From: Sphingomonas hankookensis
GTDB lineage: Bacteria > Pseudomonadota > Alphaproteobacteria > Sphingomonadales > Sphingomonadaceae
Length of the DNA stretch: 64,000 nt
Direction: 5' to 3'
Assembly: GCF_028551275.1 (NCBI RefSeq)
Contig: NZ_CP117026.1
Span: 119,880 to 183,879, forward strand
The position numbers and the translations under genes are program-made. The notes beneath the pieces are model-generated. The model did no database searches and was not told where the DNA came from. It saw only the letters and a program-made list of their open reading frames with translations. Position 1 is the stretch's first letter. Every line of letters starts with the position of its first letter. This document shows positions 14,570 to 22,690 of this stretch, piece by piece.

Positions 14570-16267
14570 TCACGCGTCCTCCGCCGCGGCCTTGGGCGCG
14601 GCGGGAACCGCGCGGGGCGTGATCGTCACGTCGAGCCGGTCGCGATTGATGACGACGGTGACCGTCCGGTCCTCGGGGACGAGGAAATAATGCCCCGCCA
14701 GCTTGTCGCGAATGCGGTTCTCAAGCGCGGCATCGTCGCCTTCGAGCAGGCCGATGATTCGTTCGGCGGCATCGGCCTGGAAGCGCTCGAGCTGCGTATC
14801 GTAGCTGTCGGCATCGCTGTCGTCGCTGGCATAGAAGATCGCGCTTTCGAGGATGTCGGCGACGCCGAGCGCGGTGATTTCGCTGCCCCGGCGGACGAAG
14901 ACGGACGTCTCGTCGACCGAGTTGCACGACCATTGGTCGGGTGCGAAGGCGACATCCGCGTCGGTCGATACCTCGATGAATGCGCCGGCGTGGCTCATCG
15001 TCGCCTCGAGCGTGATAGCCTCGACCCAACCGTTTTCCGCCTCGGCGGGGGCTTCGCGGCTGTCGGAGACGATGAAGGTGCGGTCGCCCTGGGTGACGCG
15101 GAACCGCATATCCTCGACACGGGCGAGGATATCGTACCAGCCATAGCCCTTGAACGCGTCCTGGGCCTCGACCAGCGGACCACCGAACGGATTATGCTTC
15201 GCGATCGCCGCCTGCGCGGGTTGGCCGATCAGCGCATCGAAGTCGGGCATCAGCACCATGCCGGTGTCGGTCACGCGTGCGCCGCTCTCGTAGTTGCGCG
15301 AGCTGTCGGCCGCATAGGCGGTCCATGCGAACAGATAGGGCTCGGCTTCGGGTAGTGCGATACCGAGCGAGCGCGCCTCGCGCCAGTCATGCGCCGACAG
15401 CCGGTGCGTCCCCGCGGCCTCGATCGCGCGGTAGATCGCGAGCCGGACCGCATCGCGCAGGGCGGCGATGCCGGTGTTCTCGACCACTTCCTTGCGCGCC
15501 GGGAGGACGAGCTGGATTTGCGGCGCGTCGAAGATGTCGACCCGCGCGATCCAGTGGCCGCCCCGGTCGACTTCCTGAACATACGGCAGGTCGCACGGGA
15601 TGGTCAGCCCGTGGAAGTTGAGGCGTCCGTCGCGCGAGGAATAATGCGAGGGGTGTTTCTGGAACACGCCGATGCGCACGCCGTACCATTCCTCGACATG
15701 GACCGCGTCCTTCAGCCAGTCCTCCTGCGGAAGGACCGCGCCGTTCCAGGTCACGGGAACCGGATAATGTTTGGCGGCGCGGGCCACGTCGCGCTCGAGC
15801 GTCTTCAGCCACTCGTCGGGCACGCGCACGGTGATCGCGGTGCCGCGCATGATCGGATCGGGTTCGATCGCGATCGGGCGGCTCGTCTCCCACGCCGAGG
15901 CCGGGATATGCGCCATCCAGCCCTGGCGGTCGGGTTTCGAGAAGGAGCGGATGATGACGTCGCGGCCTGCGAGGCTGAACACGCCCATGCCGGCGGGATC
16001 TTCGGCGCGGCGCGTCTCGTCGGACCAGCCCGAGCGGCCGAGCGTGACGATGCTCACCGGATCGGCGATGCCGTGGCCGTCATCGGTGATGTGCAGGAAG
16101 TGCTCGGCGCCGGCGCCGTTCAGCGCGAGCGCGACGCCGGTCGCACCGGCGCGGCGCGCGTTCTGGAGGAGTTCGCAGATGACGTCGAACGCGGTATTGT
16201 TGAACAGGCGCGTGACCTTGGCGATCGTCTCGGGGGCGACCGCGGTCGCGATGGTGGCGGGAATCAT
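14570..16267 (-). CDS. GHKL-type ATPase (Hsp90/MORC-like N-terminus)
   Basis: The product is 565 aa. The N-terminal 200 residues form a Bergerat ATP-binding fold: ICELLQNARRAGATGVALAL (N box, Glu and Asn) at about 30-50, ITDDGHGI (G1 box) at about 59-66, and DPAGMGVFSLAGRDVIIRSF (G2 box) at about 89-108. The remainder is beta-rich and ends RDRLDVTITPRAVPAAPKAA. The family includes MutL, Hsp90 and MORC. Here it opens a coupled run with a 64-aa protein and a PP-loop enzyme, so it may provide ATP-driven clamping on DNA for that set. This is inference. Confidence 0.8.
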   Translation of the reverse strand: MIPATIATAVAPETIAKVTRLFNNTAFDVICELLQNARRAGATGVALALNGAGAEHFLHITDDGHGIADPVSIVTLGRSGWSDETRRAEDPAGMGVFSLAGRDVIIRSFSKPDRQGWMAHIPASAWETSRPIAIEPDPIMRGTAITVRVPDEWLKTLERDVARAAKHYPVPVTWNGAVLPQEDWLKDAVHVEEWYGVRIGVFQKHPSHYSSRDGRLNFHGLTIPCDLPYVQEVDRGGHWIARVDIFDAPQIQLVLPARKEVVENTGIAALRDAVRLAIYRAIEAAGTHRLSAHDWREARSLGIALPEAEPYLFAWTAYAADSSRNYESGARVTDTGMVLMPDFDALIGQPAQAAIAKHNPFGGPLVEAQDAFKGYGWYDILARVEDMRFRVTQGDRTFIVSDSREAPAEAENGWVEAITLEATMSHAGAFIEVSTDADVAFAPDQWSCNSVDETSVFVRRGSEITALGVADILESAIFYASDDSDADSYDTQLERFQADAAERIIGLLEGDDAALENRIRDKLAGHYFLVPEDRTVTVVINRDRLDVTITPRAVPAAPKAAAEDA

Positions 16268-16360
16268 GGGAGTGCGCTCCTGGAAAAGGGCTCAGGCGTC
16301 CGTCACGCCTTCCCTCCCCGCTCCCTCTCTCCTTCATCGGCGCATCGGGCCGAGCCCTGG

Positions 16361-16546
16361 TCAGCCTGCCTTGCCGTCGCGGAACGCGCCGACCACGGTG
16401 CCCGCGTCCCAGTGACCGCTGAGGATACCGCGACGCGGGACCGAGTTGATCGCATAGCGCCGCGCCGCGAGGAGGCGGGCACGCCGGGTGTCGCGGTCGA
16501 TCGGCGCGCCGGTTGCGATATCGCGGGCGAGGCGAAGCGGCGTCAT
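16361..16546 (-). CDS. small basic hypothetical protein
   Basis: The product is 61 aa starting MTPLRLARDIATGAPIDRDT. It is strongly basic (RRARLLAARRY) and could bind nucleic acid. The ATG overlaps the stop of the SANT-repeat gene (ATGA at 16543-16546), so it is translationally coupled to it. No family is recognised. Confidence 0.6.
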   Translation of the reverse strand: MTPLRLARDIATGAPIDRDTRRARLLAARRYAINSVPRRGILSGHWDAGTVVGAFRDGKAG

Positions 16547-17817
16547 GGCTTTTCCTCATCGATTGTGCCGGGGATGGCAACATGGTCGGTGACGCCCGTT
16601 CCCGAAGGATCGAGCGCGATAATTTCGGCGAGCGTCCAGGGGGCTGCGCGGCGCGGGCGACGCGAGAAGCGAAGCTCGTGCTTTTCGGCATATTTGTGGA
16701 CCGCTGGATATTTGCGGCCGATCGCTGCCGCAACATCAGGCAGCGCGACGCCGAAGTCGTGCGCGATGCGCAGCGCCCGGATCTCCTCTTCGGTCCATTT
16801 CCGGTGATAGCCGTGGACAAGGCCGAGGATGTTCGCGCGCGTGAACAGCGAAGCCTTGGTGCGACCCATCTTCGTCGCCAGGGCGTCCATCGGCATCGTG
16901 CCGTAAAGGTCGCGCAGCCTTTCCAGATCATTGTCGCTCCACACCGGCCCGCCCCGGAACCCGTCGCGGTTGGCATGTGTGCCGCGCAACCCGAGATAGT
17001 CGGCGCGCCAGCGGATAGAGCATTTCGTGCGGCCGAGCCTGGTCGTGAGCGGGGTCAGGCTTGCCCCGTCGGCATAGGCGCGGATGAGCAGTGTGTCTTC
17101 GTCAGGGGTCCAGTTGCGGCCCCATCCCCGGCCATAGCCGAGCTTGCGCAGGTGCGGCCCGAAGCCAGCCTTGGTCCTGCGCGGAAAGCCCTCTGTGGCG
17201 AGAATGTCGATGATCGCGATATAACGAAGCCCCTCCCCGGCCAGCGTCAGCGCCCGCGTCGCCTCGGCCTCGGTCCAGTCAGCGGGCTTGTTGGGATGGC
17301 GCAAACCGAGCGCGTTGGCACGGGTCGCGGTGCCGGACAGCGGGCGTCCGATCAGCGTGGCGATCTGTGCGATCGGGATCGCCTGCGCGTAGCCGGCGCG
17401 CAGCTGGGCATCCTCCCAGTCGCTCCATTTTGGAGGATTTCCTTCGGTCAGCCCGAGCACGCCCGCGCGGGCATAGACGCTGGTGCAGGCGCGGCCGAGA
17501 TCTCCAGCGAGATCGGCCGTGGGGCGAAGGCCATATTCGCGGGTGAGCCATGCGTCTTCGTCGGTCGACCACGGACGCGACGAATTGCGGCGCAGGCCCA
17601 GTTTGGCGATCTTGTCGCGCACGCCGGCGCGGCCGCGACCGAGCGCGGCGACGATGTCGTCGATCGCAGCGTCGTCGCAGAACATGCGTTCGACCGTGGC
17701 GATCTCGTCGGGGGTCCAGGCATCGTGCCGGAACGGCATCTCGCGCAGGCGCCCGCACGGCTCGGGCAGCTTCGGACACGCGACCAGCTCGACGATATCG
17801 GGCGCGAGGTCGGTCAC
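16543..17817 (-). CDS. multi-SANT/Myb-like repeat DNA-binding protein
   Basis: The product is 424 aa. At least seven repeats of 40-55 residues each start with a Trp and an acidic pair and end in an L-G-L/L-G-Y turn: AWTPDEIATVERMF, PWSTDEDAWLTREYG, KWSDWEDAQLRAGYA, DWTEAEATRALTLAG, NWTPDEDTLLIRAYA, VWSDNDLERLRDLYG and KWTEEEIRALRIAHD. A partial eighth (PWTLAEIIALDPSG) follows. The spacing W, then about 20 residues, then the (G/K)R-(T/S/G)-x(3)-(V/S/A) helix, fits Myb/SANT or GcrA-type helix-turn-helix units. Such long tandem arrays are unusual in bacteria. The gene overlaps the ATPase gene upstream by 4 bp. A role as an array-type DNA reader is inferred. Confidence 0.72.
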   Translation of the reverse strand: MTDLAPDIVELVACPKLPEPCGRLREMPFRHDAWTPDEIATVERMFCDDAAIDDIVAALGRGRAGVRDKIAKLGLRRNSSRPWSTDEDAWLTREYGLRPTADLAGDLGRACTSVYARAGVLGLTEGNPPKWSDWEDAQLRAGYAQAIPIAQIATLIGRPLSGTATRANALGLRHPNKPADWTEAEATRALTLAGEGLRYIAIIDILATEGFPRRTKAGFGPHLRKLGYGRGWGRNWTPDEDTLLIRAYADGASLTPLTTRLGRTKCSIRWRADYLGLRGTHANRDGFRGGPVWSDNDLERLRDLYGTMPMDALATKMGRTKASLFTRANILGLVHGYHRKWTEEEIRALRIAHDFGVALPDVAAAIGRKYPAVHKYAEKHELRFSRRPRRAAPWTLAEIIALDPSGTGVTDHVAIPGTIDEEKP

Positions 17818-19019
17818 AGCGACACCACGGCGACGTCGCTCAGCCGCGCGCGCAGCCGTGCATGCAGGCGGGCGATGCGGTCGTCGCCCTTGGGCATGGT
17901 GTCGACCGCGGCGATCGCCGACAGGAGGTTGAGCGCGCGGTCGGTGCGCTCGGCGTCGAGCGACAGGTGCCGTGCGAGGTCGCGCGCGGTGCTGGCGTTG
18001 GGGGAGATGCGCTTCAGCGCGTCCATGATCGCGGCCGCGTCGGTCGCAGCGGGATCGAGCAGGAACGCGTCGAGCGCGCGCGTGCCCTTGAGGGCGATGG
18101 CGGGGCCGTGGTCCGCGACCTCGGCCAGGCCCGCGAGATCGAGCAGCTTCGCCGCCTCGTCGGCATCGACGGACGCGGCGGCACGCAGTTCCGGGGTCTT
18201 GCCGAGATGTTCGGTGATGGTGGGATCGATATGCGCCAGCACCGGGGTTGCCGACAGCGCCGGACCCATCGCGAAGAAATCGCCGGGGGCGAGGTTGCGC
18301 AGCAGGTCGGCGTCACGCGCGGGAAAGCCGAGCAGGTCGGCCGCGCGCGCGATGTCGCGGTCGAAGACGTTGAGCCCGACCAGCACGTTCTGCAGCTCGG
18401 ACACGACCGAGGTGGAGAGCTTCGCGAGGCGCTGGGTGGCGATGACGGGGGCGAGACCGCGCTTGCGGCCGCGCGCGCACAGGTCGGTCAGGGTGGCGAC
18501 GCCGAGCCGGCGGGCATCGGCATCGAGCGCGGAACCGGCGACATGCGGTGCGAGCAGATGGCCCTCGTCGATGCACACCAGCATGGTATGCGCCCAGTCC
18601 TCGCGCGGTGCGCCGACCAGGCCGGCAAAGAACGCGGCTGCCTTGATGATCCGCTGGTCGGGATCGAGGTCGGTGAGGTCGATGTGCATCGACAGCCGAT
18701 GTCGCCGGCTGCGCGTCGCCGCGGCCGTCAGCCCGTCGGCGGTGAGTTCGACCGCGCGGATCGTGGTCGCGCCGATATGGCGGGCGAGGTTCTCGAATTC
18801 CCCCTCGGGGTCGACGATCGCAAGCGTCGTATAGTCGAACGCCTCCTCGATGATCCGGCGCAAGGTCCTGCTCTTGCCCGCCCCGGAGCTGCCCTGGATG
18901 AGCAGGCGTCCGGCAAGCAGGCGATCGAGGTCAAGGCTGAGCGTGCCGGTCGAATGATGGCCCAGCGGTACGCGATTGTCCGCGGCCTCGGGCGCGCGGA
19001 TCGGGGTAACACAGGTCAT
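17814..19019 (-). CDS. HerA/VirB4-like ATPase
   Basis: The product is 401 aa. Walker A is LLIQGSSGAGKSRTLRRII (about residues 39-57), followed by LAIVDPEGEFENLARHIGA (the D-P-x-G-E-(F/Y) motif typical of HerA/DUF87 ATPases). Walker B is HTMLVCIDEGHLLAP (about 145-160). A sensor-like LAPVIATQRLAKLSTSVVSE and NVLVGLNVFDRD then follow. HerA-type proteins are hexameric DNA translocases, often with a nuclease partner, but none is obvious nearby. The stop overlaps the start of the SANT-repeat gene (ATGA), so the two proteins are made together and may form a DNA-reading and DNA-pumping pair. Confidence 0.78.
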   Translation of the reverse strand: MTCVTPIRAPEAADNRVPLGHHSTGTLSLDLDRLLAGRLLIQGSSGAGKSRTLRRIIEEAFDYTTLAIVDPEGEFENLARHIGATTIRAVELTADGLTAAATRSRRHRLSMHIDLTDLDPDQRIIKAAAFFAGLVGAPREDWAHTMLVCIDEGHLLAPHVAGSALDADARRLGVATLTDLCARGRKRGLAPVIATQRLAKLSTSVVSELQNVLVGLNVFDRDIARAADLLGFPARDADLLRNLAPGDFFAMGPALSATPVLAHIDPTITEHLGKTPELRAAASVDADEAAKLLDLAGLAEVADHGPAIALKGTRALDAFLLDPAATDAAAIMDALKRISPNASTARDLARHLSLDAERTDRALNLLSAIAAVDTMPKGDDRIARLHARLRARLSDVAVVSL

Positions 19020-19035
19020 GGCGCGGTCCTCCGGG

Positions 19036-19590
19036 TCAGGCGGCATCGGCATCGGGCGGCGCCGGGTCGTTGGTAGGGACGGCGGGAGCGTCGGGATCGG
19101 GAGCGGGCGCACCGTCGAGCGTCCGCCATTCGAGCATGTCGTCGCTCTCGCGCTCGCAGGTCTGGCAGGTGGTGGAATCGTAGGTGCTGAGCAGCACCCA
19201 GGCCTGTTCGGCCTCATCCCACACCGCGACGGCGTCCTTGGTGACGTTGTCGCTGCCGCACTCGTCGCACACCGGCTTGATCCGCGAGGCGGCGGGCAAA
19301 CGGAGGCGATCCTCGGTGCAGATCGACCAGTCACCGTAGAATTTGCCGTCGTGCGGAAGACAGTCGCCGGCGAGCTGGATGGCGTGTTCGCCATAGCCCT
19401 CGTGGAAATGGATTTCCGAATTCGGGAAGAACTTTTCCAGGACCGCCTTCGCGCCGCGGATCTTCACCTCGCTGCCATAGGTGGTGTGGATATAGTCGAG
19501 CGGTCCGATCGCGGGGCCTTCGCAGCCCCAGTCTTCGACGTCCTCGTCGGGCGTGGCGCGGCCGTGGAACAGATAGAGATAGACGCTCAT
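19036..19590 (-). CDS. hypothetical protein with zinc ribbon
   Basis: The product is 184 aa starting MSVYLYLFHGRATPDEDVED. Residues 100-150 carry two Cys pairs, VCDECGSDN and TCQTCERES, that would make a zinc ribbon. A Pro/Ala/Asp-rich tail follows. It ends 16 bp before the HerA-like gene. The N-terminal segment LYLFHGR-(D-x-x-x-x-D)-W-G is shared by a class of plasmid proteins of unknown function. Confidence 0.65.
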   Translation of the reverse strand: MSVYLYLFHGRATPDEDVEDWGCEGPAIGPLDYIHTTYGSEVKIRGAKAVLEKFFPNSEIHFHEGYGEHAIQLAGDCLPHDGKFYGDWSICTEDRLRLPAASRIKPVCDECGSDNVTKDAVAVWDEAEQAWVLLSTYDSTTCQTCERESDDMLEWRTLDGAPAPDPDAPAVPTNDPAPPDADAA

Positions 19591-19603
19591 CGTGGCGGTC
19601 CTT

Positions 19604-20272
19604 TCAGGCGCTGGGGAGGAGGTGCGCGAGCGCGCTCGCGTCGACCTGCTTGGAGATCGGTGCGGTGCTCTCGACGCGGACCGCGTCCAGGCTCTCGAAC
19701 GTCTCGGGCATCTGGCGGCGTTCGTAACGGTCCTTGTCGACGAGACCGTGGATCGGCGCGCCCTCGTGGCGCGCGAAGCCGAGCGCATCGACGCTGACAA
19801 CGCGGCGGAAGACGCAGCCGACCTTGCCCTCGGGCACCCAGTCCGCCCAGGAACCCGACGCCGAGACACTCTCATACTGGCCGATGATCGCCTGATAGGC
19901 GGCGCGGCGGCGAACGACGTGGCTGTCGTGGACCGGCACGTCCTCGCCGGTCAGCGCGGTCCAGCGGTCGGGATGCCAGCAGCGCACCGACCGGCGCGCG
20001 TTCTCGACCTGCAGCGCGATGCCGGGGATGGGTAAGCGGCGAAACTCGCTGCCGAAGGCGTAGAGTACCAGCGCGTAATCGACGTCTTCCTCATAAAACG
20101 GATCGTCGCGGCGCAGCGCGTCGGGCATCGCGGACTGGCGTTCGTCCGACAGGACATAGCCGCCATGGCTGGGCGTCCACACGCGCCAGATGCCGGGCAG
20201 CACCTGGTCGGCGCGATCGGGCGTGTCCCAAGGGGTCGTGTCGGGTCGGGGGCTGGGCTTGAACCGGGTCAT
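19604..20272 (-). CDS. DUF7007-like hypothetical protein
   Basis: The product is 222 aa. GIWRVWTPSHGGYVLSDERQ followed by MPDALRRDDPFYEEDVDYAL resembles DUF7007 proteins (H-G-G, then R-x-x-x-(M/V)-P-x-x-(L/F)-R, then Y-E-E-D). The C-terminal 100 residues hold no further motif I know. A purine-tract leader lies about 30 nt before the ATG. It is a plasmid-borne protein of unknown role. Confidence 0.6.
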   Translation of the reverse strand: MTRFKPSPRPDTTPWDTPDRADQVLPGIWRVWTPSHGGYVLSDERQSAMPDALRRDDPFYEEDVDYALVLYAFGSEFRRLPIPGIALQVENARRSVRCWHPDRWTALTGEDVPVHDSHVVRRRAAYQAIIGQYESVSASGSWADWVPEGKVGCVFRRVVSVDALGFARHEGAPIHGLVDKDRYERRQMPETFESLDAVRVESTAPISKQVDASALAHLLPSA

Positions 20273-20366
20273 CTGTCATCTCCCTCATGGATCTGACAGC
20301 TATCCCTCCCCCTCCTCTACCGGGCGAAGAGGCGTCCCGGTCTCCTCGCCGGCGGCCGAGGGCCGT

Positions 20367-20738
20367 TCAATGCTCGACGACGCGATAGTTGCCGAGGTCC
20401 GCCCGGATGCCGAGCGCATCGATCATGGTCGCCGGCTCGAAGCCGCTTTCGCGGTACCGTTCGGCCGCGAGCGATCTGGCACGGTCGAGACAGGCCTGGT
20501 CGCGCCACTCGACGATGGTCACGATGTTATAGCCGCCCGGGCCGCTTTCCTGCGTGAGGATGAGGTTCTGGATGCAGCCCTCCATATCGTCGAGAAAGGC
20601 ATGCGTCTCGGTAAGCTTCGCGACGAAGGCGTCGATGCTGGCGGCAGGGACGGCGAACTTGTCGACCTTGTAGACGGAGCTGGTCAGGCGTTCTCTCCCG
20701 GATGCGAAGGATCGGACCGGGGGCACCCGGTCCGGCAT
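20367..20738 (-). CDS. ABM-like (antibiotic biosynthesis monooxygenase fold) protein
   Basis: The product is 123 aa. The core, YKVDKFAVPAASIDAFVAKL, then TQESGPGGYNIVTIVEWRDQ and ARSLAAERYRESGFEP, fits the dimeric alpha/beta barrel of ABM proteins (strand K-F-x-V-P, helix, then I-V-x-W-(R/K)). Enzymatic members are small monooxygenases or haem enzymes, and no haem ligand is evident here. The start at 20738 follows the stop of the small secreted protein gene by 5 bp. It could instead start some 18 codons later. Confidence 0.6.
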   Translation of the reverse strand: MPDRVPPVRSFASGRERLTSSVYKVDKFAVPAASIDAFVAKLTETHAFLDDMEGCIQNLILTQESGPGGYNIVTIVEWRDQACLDRARSLAAERYRESGFEPATMIDALGIRADLGNYRVVEH

Positions 20739-20743
20739 GGTGG

Positions 20744-20932
20744 TCAGGCGGGTTTGCTGCCGGGCGTGCCGCACTTGGCGAACTTGCCTTTGGCATCCTT
20801 GCAGCGCGTGGGCTTGGCGGGCTTCTCGGGACATTTGACGAAGCGGCCCTTGGCATCCTTGCAGGGGGCGGCAAGTGCCGGGACACCAGCGAGAAGTGAA
20901 AGCGCGGCAGTAGCGGCGACGATTGTGCGCAT
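20744..20932 (-). CDS. small exported protein with CKDAKGxFxKC repeats
   Basis: The product is 62 aa. Residues 1-21, MRTIVAATAALSLLAGVPAL then A, form a typical signal peptide with cleavage near Ala-Leu-Ala-Ala. The mature part has two copies of a disulfide-ready unit, CKDAKGRFVKC and CKDAKGKFAKC, joined by a Lys/Pro-rich linker. The product should be periplasmic. The function is unknown. Confidence 0.7.
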   Translation of the reverse strand: MRTIVAATAALSLLAGVPALAAPCKDAKGRFVKCPEKPAKPTRCKDAKGKFAKCGTPGSKPA

Positions 20933-21064
20933 CTCTAATCTCCTGCCCGGTGATCGGGCTCGAAAGGAGTATCCGGGAGAACAGCGGTACGCCAGCCATT
21001 ACGGAACCGTGGCTGGTGGGTACTGGTTTTCACCCATCAACATATCGCTCAAACGAGTTCGATC

Positions 21065-21247
21065 ATGGGTGAAGCAACCGACAAGGTGAACGCTGCGGGC
21101 AACAAGCTGGCCGGCAACGTCATGGAAGGGATCGGCAAGGCGACCGACAACGCGAGCCTCGAAGCGGAGGGCAAGGCCCAGAAGCTGAAGGGGTCCGCTC
21201 AGGACGTAAAGGGCTCGGTCAAGGGCGCGCTCGGCGACAACATCTGA
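21065..21247 (+). CDS. CsbD-family stress protein
   Basis: The product is 60 aa starting MGEATDKVNAAGNKLAGNVM. The repeat-like helix pattern (G-N-V-M-E-G-I-G-K-A-T-D, then AEGKAQKLKGSAQDVKGSVK) matches small CsbD-type proteins, which are disordered or helical and are induced under stress in several bacteria. It is one of only two plus-strand genes in the left array, and it is divergent from the secreted protein gene with a gap of about 130 bp that should hold both promoters. Confidence 0.82.
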   Translation: MGEATDKVNAAGNKLAGNVMEGIGKATDNASLEAEGKAQKLKGSAQDVKGSVKGALGDNI

Positions 21248-21307
21248 CCGCAGATTCCGGTGTGAAGACGAGGGCCGTTTCGGGAAACCGGGGCGGCCGT
21301 TTCGGTA

Positions 21308-22615
21308 TCAGCCGATATGAAGCTGATCGAGAACGGCGCTTTCCAGATTATCGCCTTCGAGATCCTCGGCATGGATCGTCACGACGGGCGCGATCTCACG
21401 CAGCTTTTCGACCTGGCGCAGCTTCAGCCCCAGCGCATCGGGATTGTCGCCGGTGACGACTTCGAGCGCCGCCTCGATCACCTCGCCGGTGGTGAAGTCC
21501 CGCAGGTCCAGGATGAGGTCGGGGCGGACGTCGCCGATCGACGTCGCGATGTCGAACAGGAGGCGCTTGAATCCGACGCCGATGCCGCGCCGGCGAAGCC
21601 GGTACTGGAGATCGAGCAGGCCGACGATCGTCTTGCGTTCGGCGAGATTGTGGATCGCGACGAAATTGGCGGGGCGCGCGATCGGCTGCGCATAGGCGCG
21701 CAGGCACGCATAGCCCTCGCGCGGGTTGTGCTCGCCGACGACGGCCAGGACCAGATACGGCGGTCCGATGTGGCGCTGGTGGACGCCGATGTGGCGGATG
21801 CGGTTCTTGACGATCAGCTCGCGCCCTTCGGCAAGCGTGATGGTCGAGCCGGAGACGTCGATCGCATACAGGAGGAGGAAGGCCTGCGGGGCGTGCTCGC
21901 TCGGCCATTTCTTCGCCGCCTCGCGCAGTTTCGCGAATACGATGCCGCGTTCGTAGGGGTCGATGTGGGTGTAGAGATGGCGCGCGAGCGGGATACCCGG
22001 TGCGATCTGGACCCGTTCGGCCGCGGCGCGCATCGCCGCGAATTCGCTCGCCATCGACGTGGTGCGCGGCTCGCCGACCTCAAGCGGCTCGACGACGTTG
22101 ACCTGCGCCATTTCCATCAGCTGCCACAGCAGCCGCGCGAGGCGCGGGATCGCGACGCCGCGGGTGCGATCGTCGGGTTCGCTGTCGTCGGGCAGCTGCG
22201 CCAGTTTCTCGGGGGCGAGCCGGTGCGCCGAGAACAGCCCGTCCGGCTCGTTGATCGTGCGCGGGGTGGCGGTCGCTTTCTCGCGGATGCGGGGCGGTGC
22301 CTGCTCGCGGAAGAAGGGGCAGTCGACGTCATGCTCGGGGCGACGCTGGCGGATACTGGTAAGGCGTCGCAGGTAATAGGTTTCGGCTTCGGAGAGATAG
22401 GCCGGCGAGAGTAGCGGTGGGTCCGTCCCCTCCCCCAGGCAGTCGCAGGCGATCCACTGGTGATGGTCGCGTGCCTTGACCACCATGATGACCGACGCGC
22501 GGTGATCGCTGTCCTCGCCTTCGCCGGTATACCAGCGCACCAGCGCCTCGCGCACCACGTCGGGGACGGGCGAGCGGGAGGTTAGACCCCGGGTATCGCG
22601 CGGGACGAGCCACAT
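21308..22615 (-). CDS. hypothetical protein, 435 aa
   Basis: It starts MWLVPRDTRGLTSRSPVPDV. Near residue 55, QWIACDCLGEG, and near residue 96, HDVDCPFFREQ, form a Cys/His set that could bind zinc. This region is followed by a long alpha/beta body with KNRIRHIGVHQRHIGPPYLV and RRGIGVGFKRLLFDIATSIG, then DLILDLRDFTTGEVIEAALE, whose last part has the spacing of a restriction-endonuclease-like strand (D-x-x-x-D). I do not recognise the family, and a DUF1173-type relationship is only a guess. It converges on the CsbD gene. Confidence 0.65.
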   Translation of the reverse strand: MWLVPRDTRGLTSRSPVPDVVREALVRWYTGEGEDSDHRASVIMVVKARDHHQWIACDCLGEGTDPPLLSPAYLSEAETYYLRRLTSIRQRRPEHDVDCPFFREQAPPRIREKATATPRTINEPDGLFSAHRLAPEKLAQLPDDSEPDDRTRGVAIPRLARLLWQLMEMAQVNVVEPLEVGEPRTTSMASEFAAMRAAAERVQIAPGIPLARHLYTHIDPYERGIVFAKLREAAKKWPSEHAPQAFLLLYAIDVSGSTITLAEGRELIVKNRIRHIGVHQRHIGPPYLVLAVVGEHNPREGYACLRAYAQPIARPANFVAIHNLAERKTIVGLLDLQYRLRRRGIGVGFKRLLFDIATSIGDVRPDLILDLRDFTTGEVIEAALEVVTGDNPDALGLKLRQVEKLREIAPVVTIHAEDLEGDNLESAVLDQLHIG

Positions 22616-22690
22616 GGTGGTGATGCTACTCCATAATGCTTGCCTTGTCGCCTTTGTTCACGTTACGTTCAATGAACAAAGGAGCTGGCC

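Noticed and set aside
16513..18834. 773-codon plus-strand open frame
   Set aside because: It runs antisense to the SANT-repeat and HerA-like genes, which have clear motifs and ATGA coupling. The long frame is a by-product of high GC at third positions.
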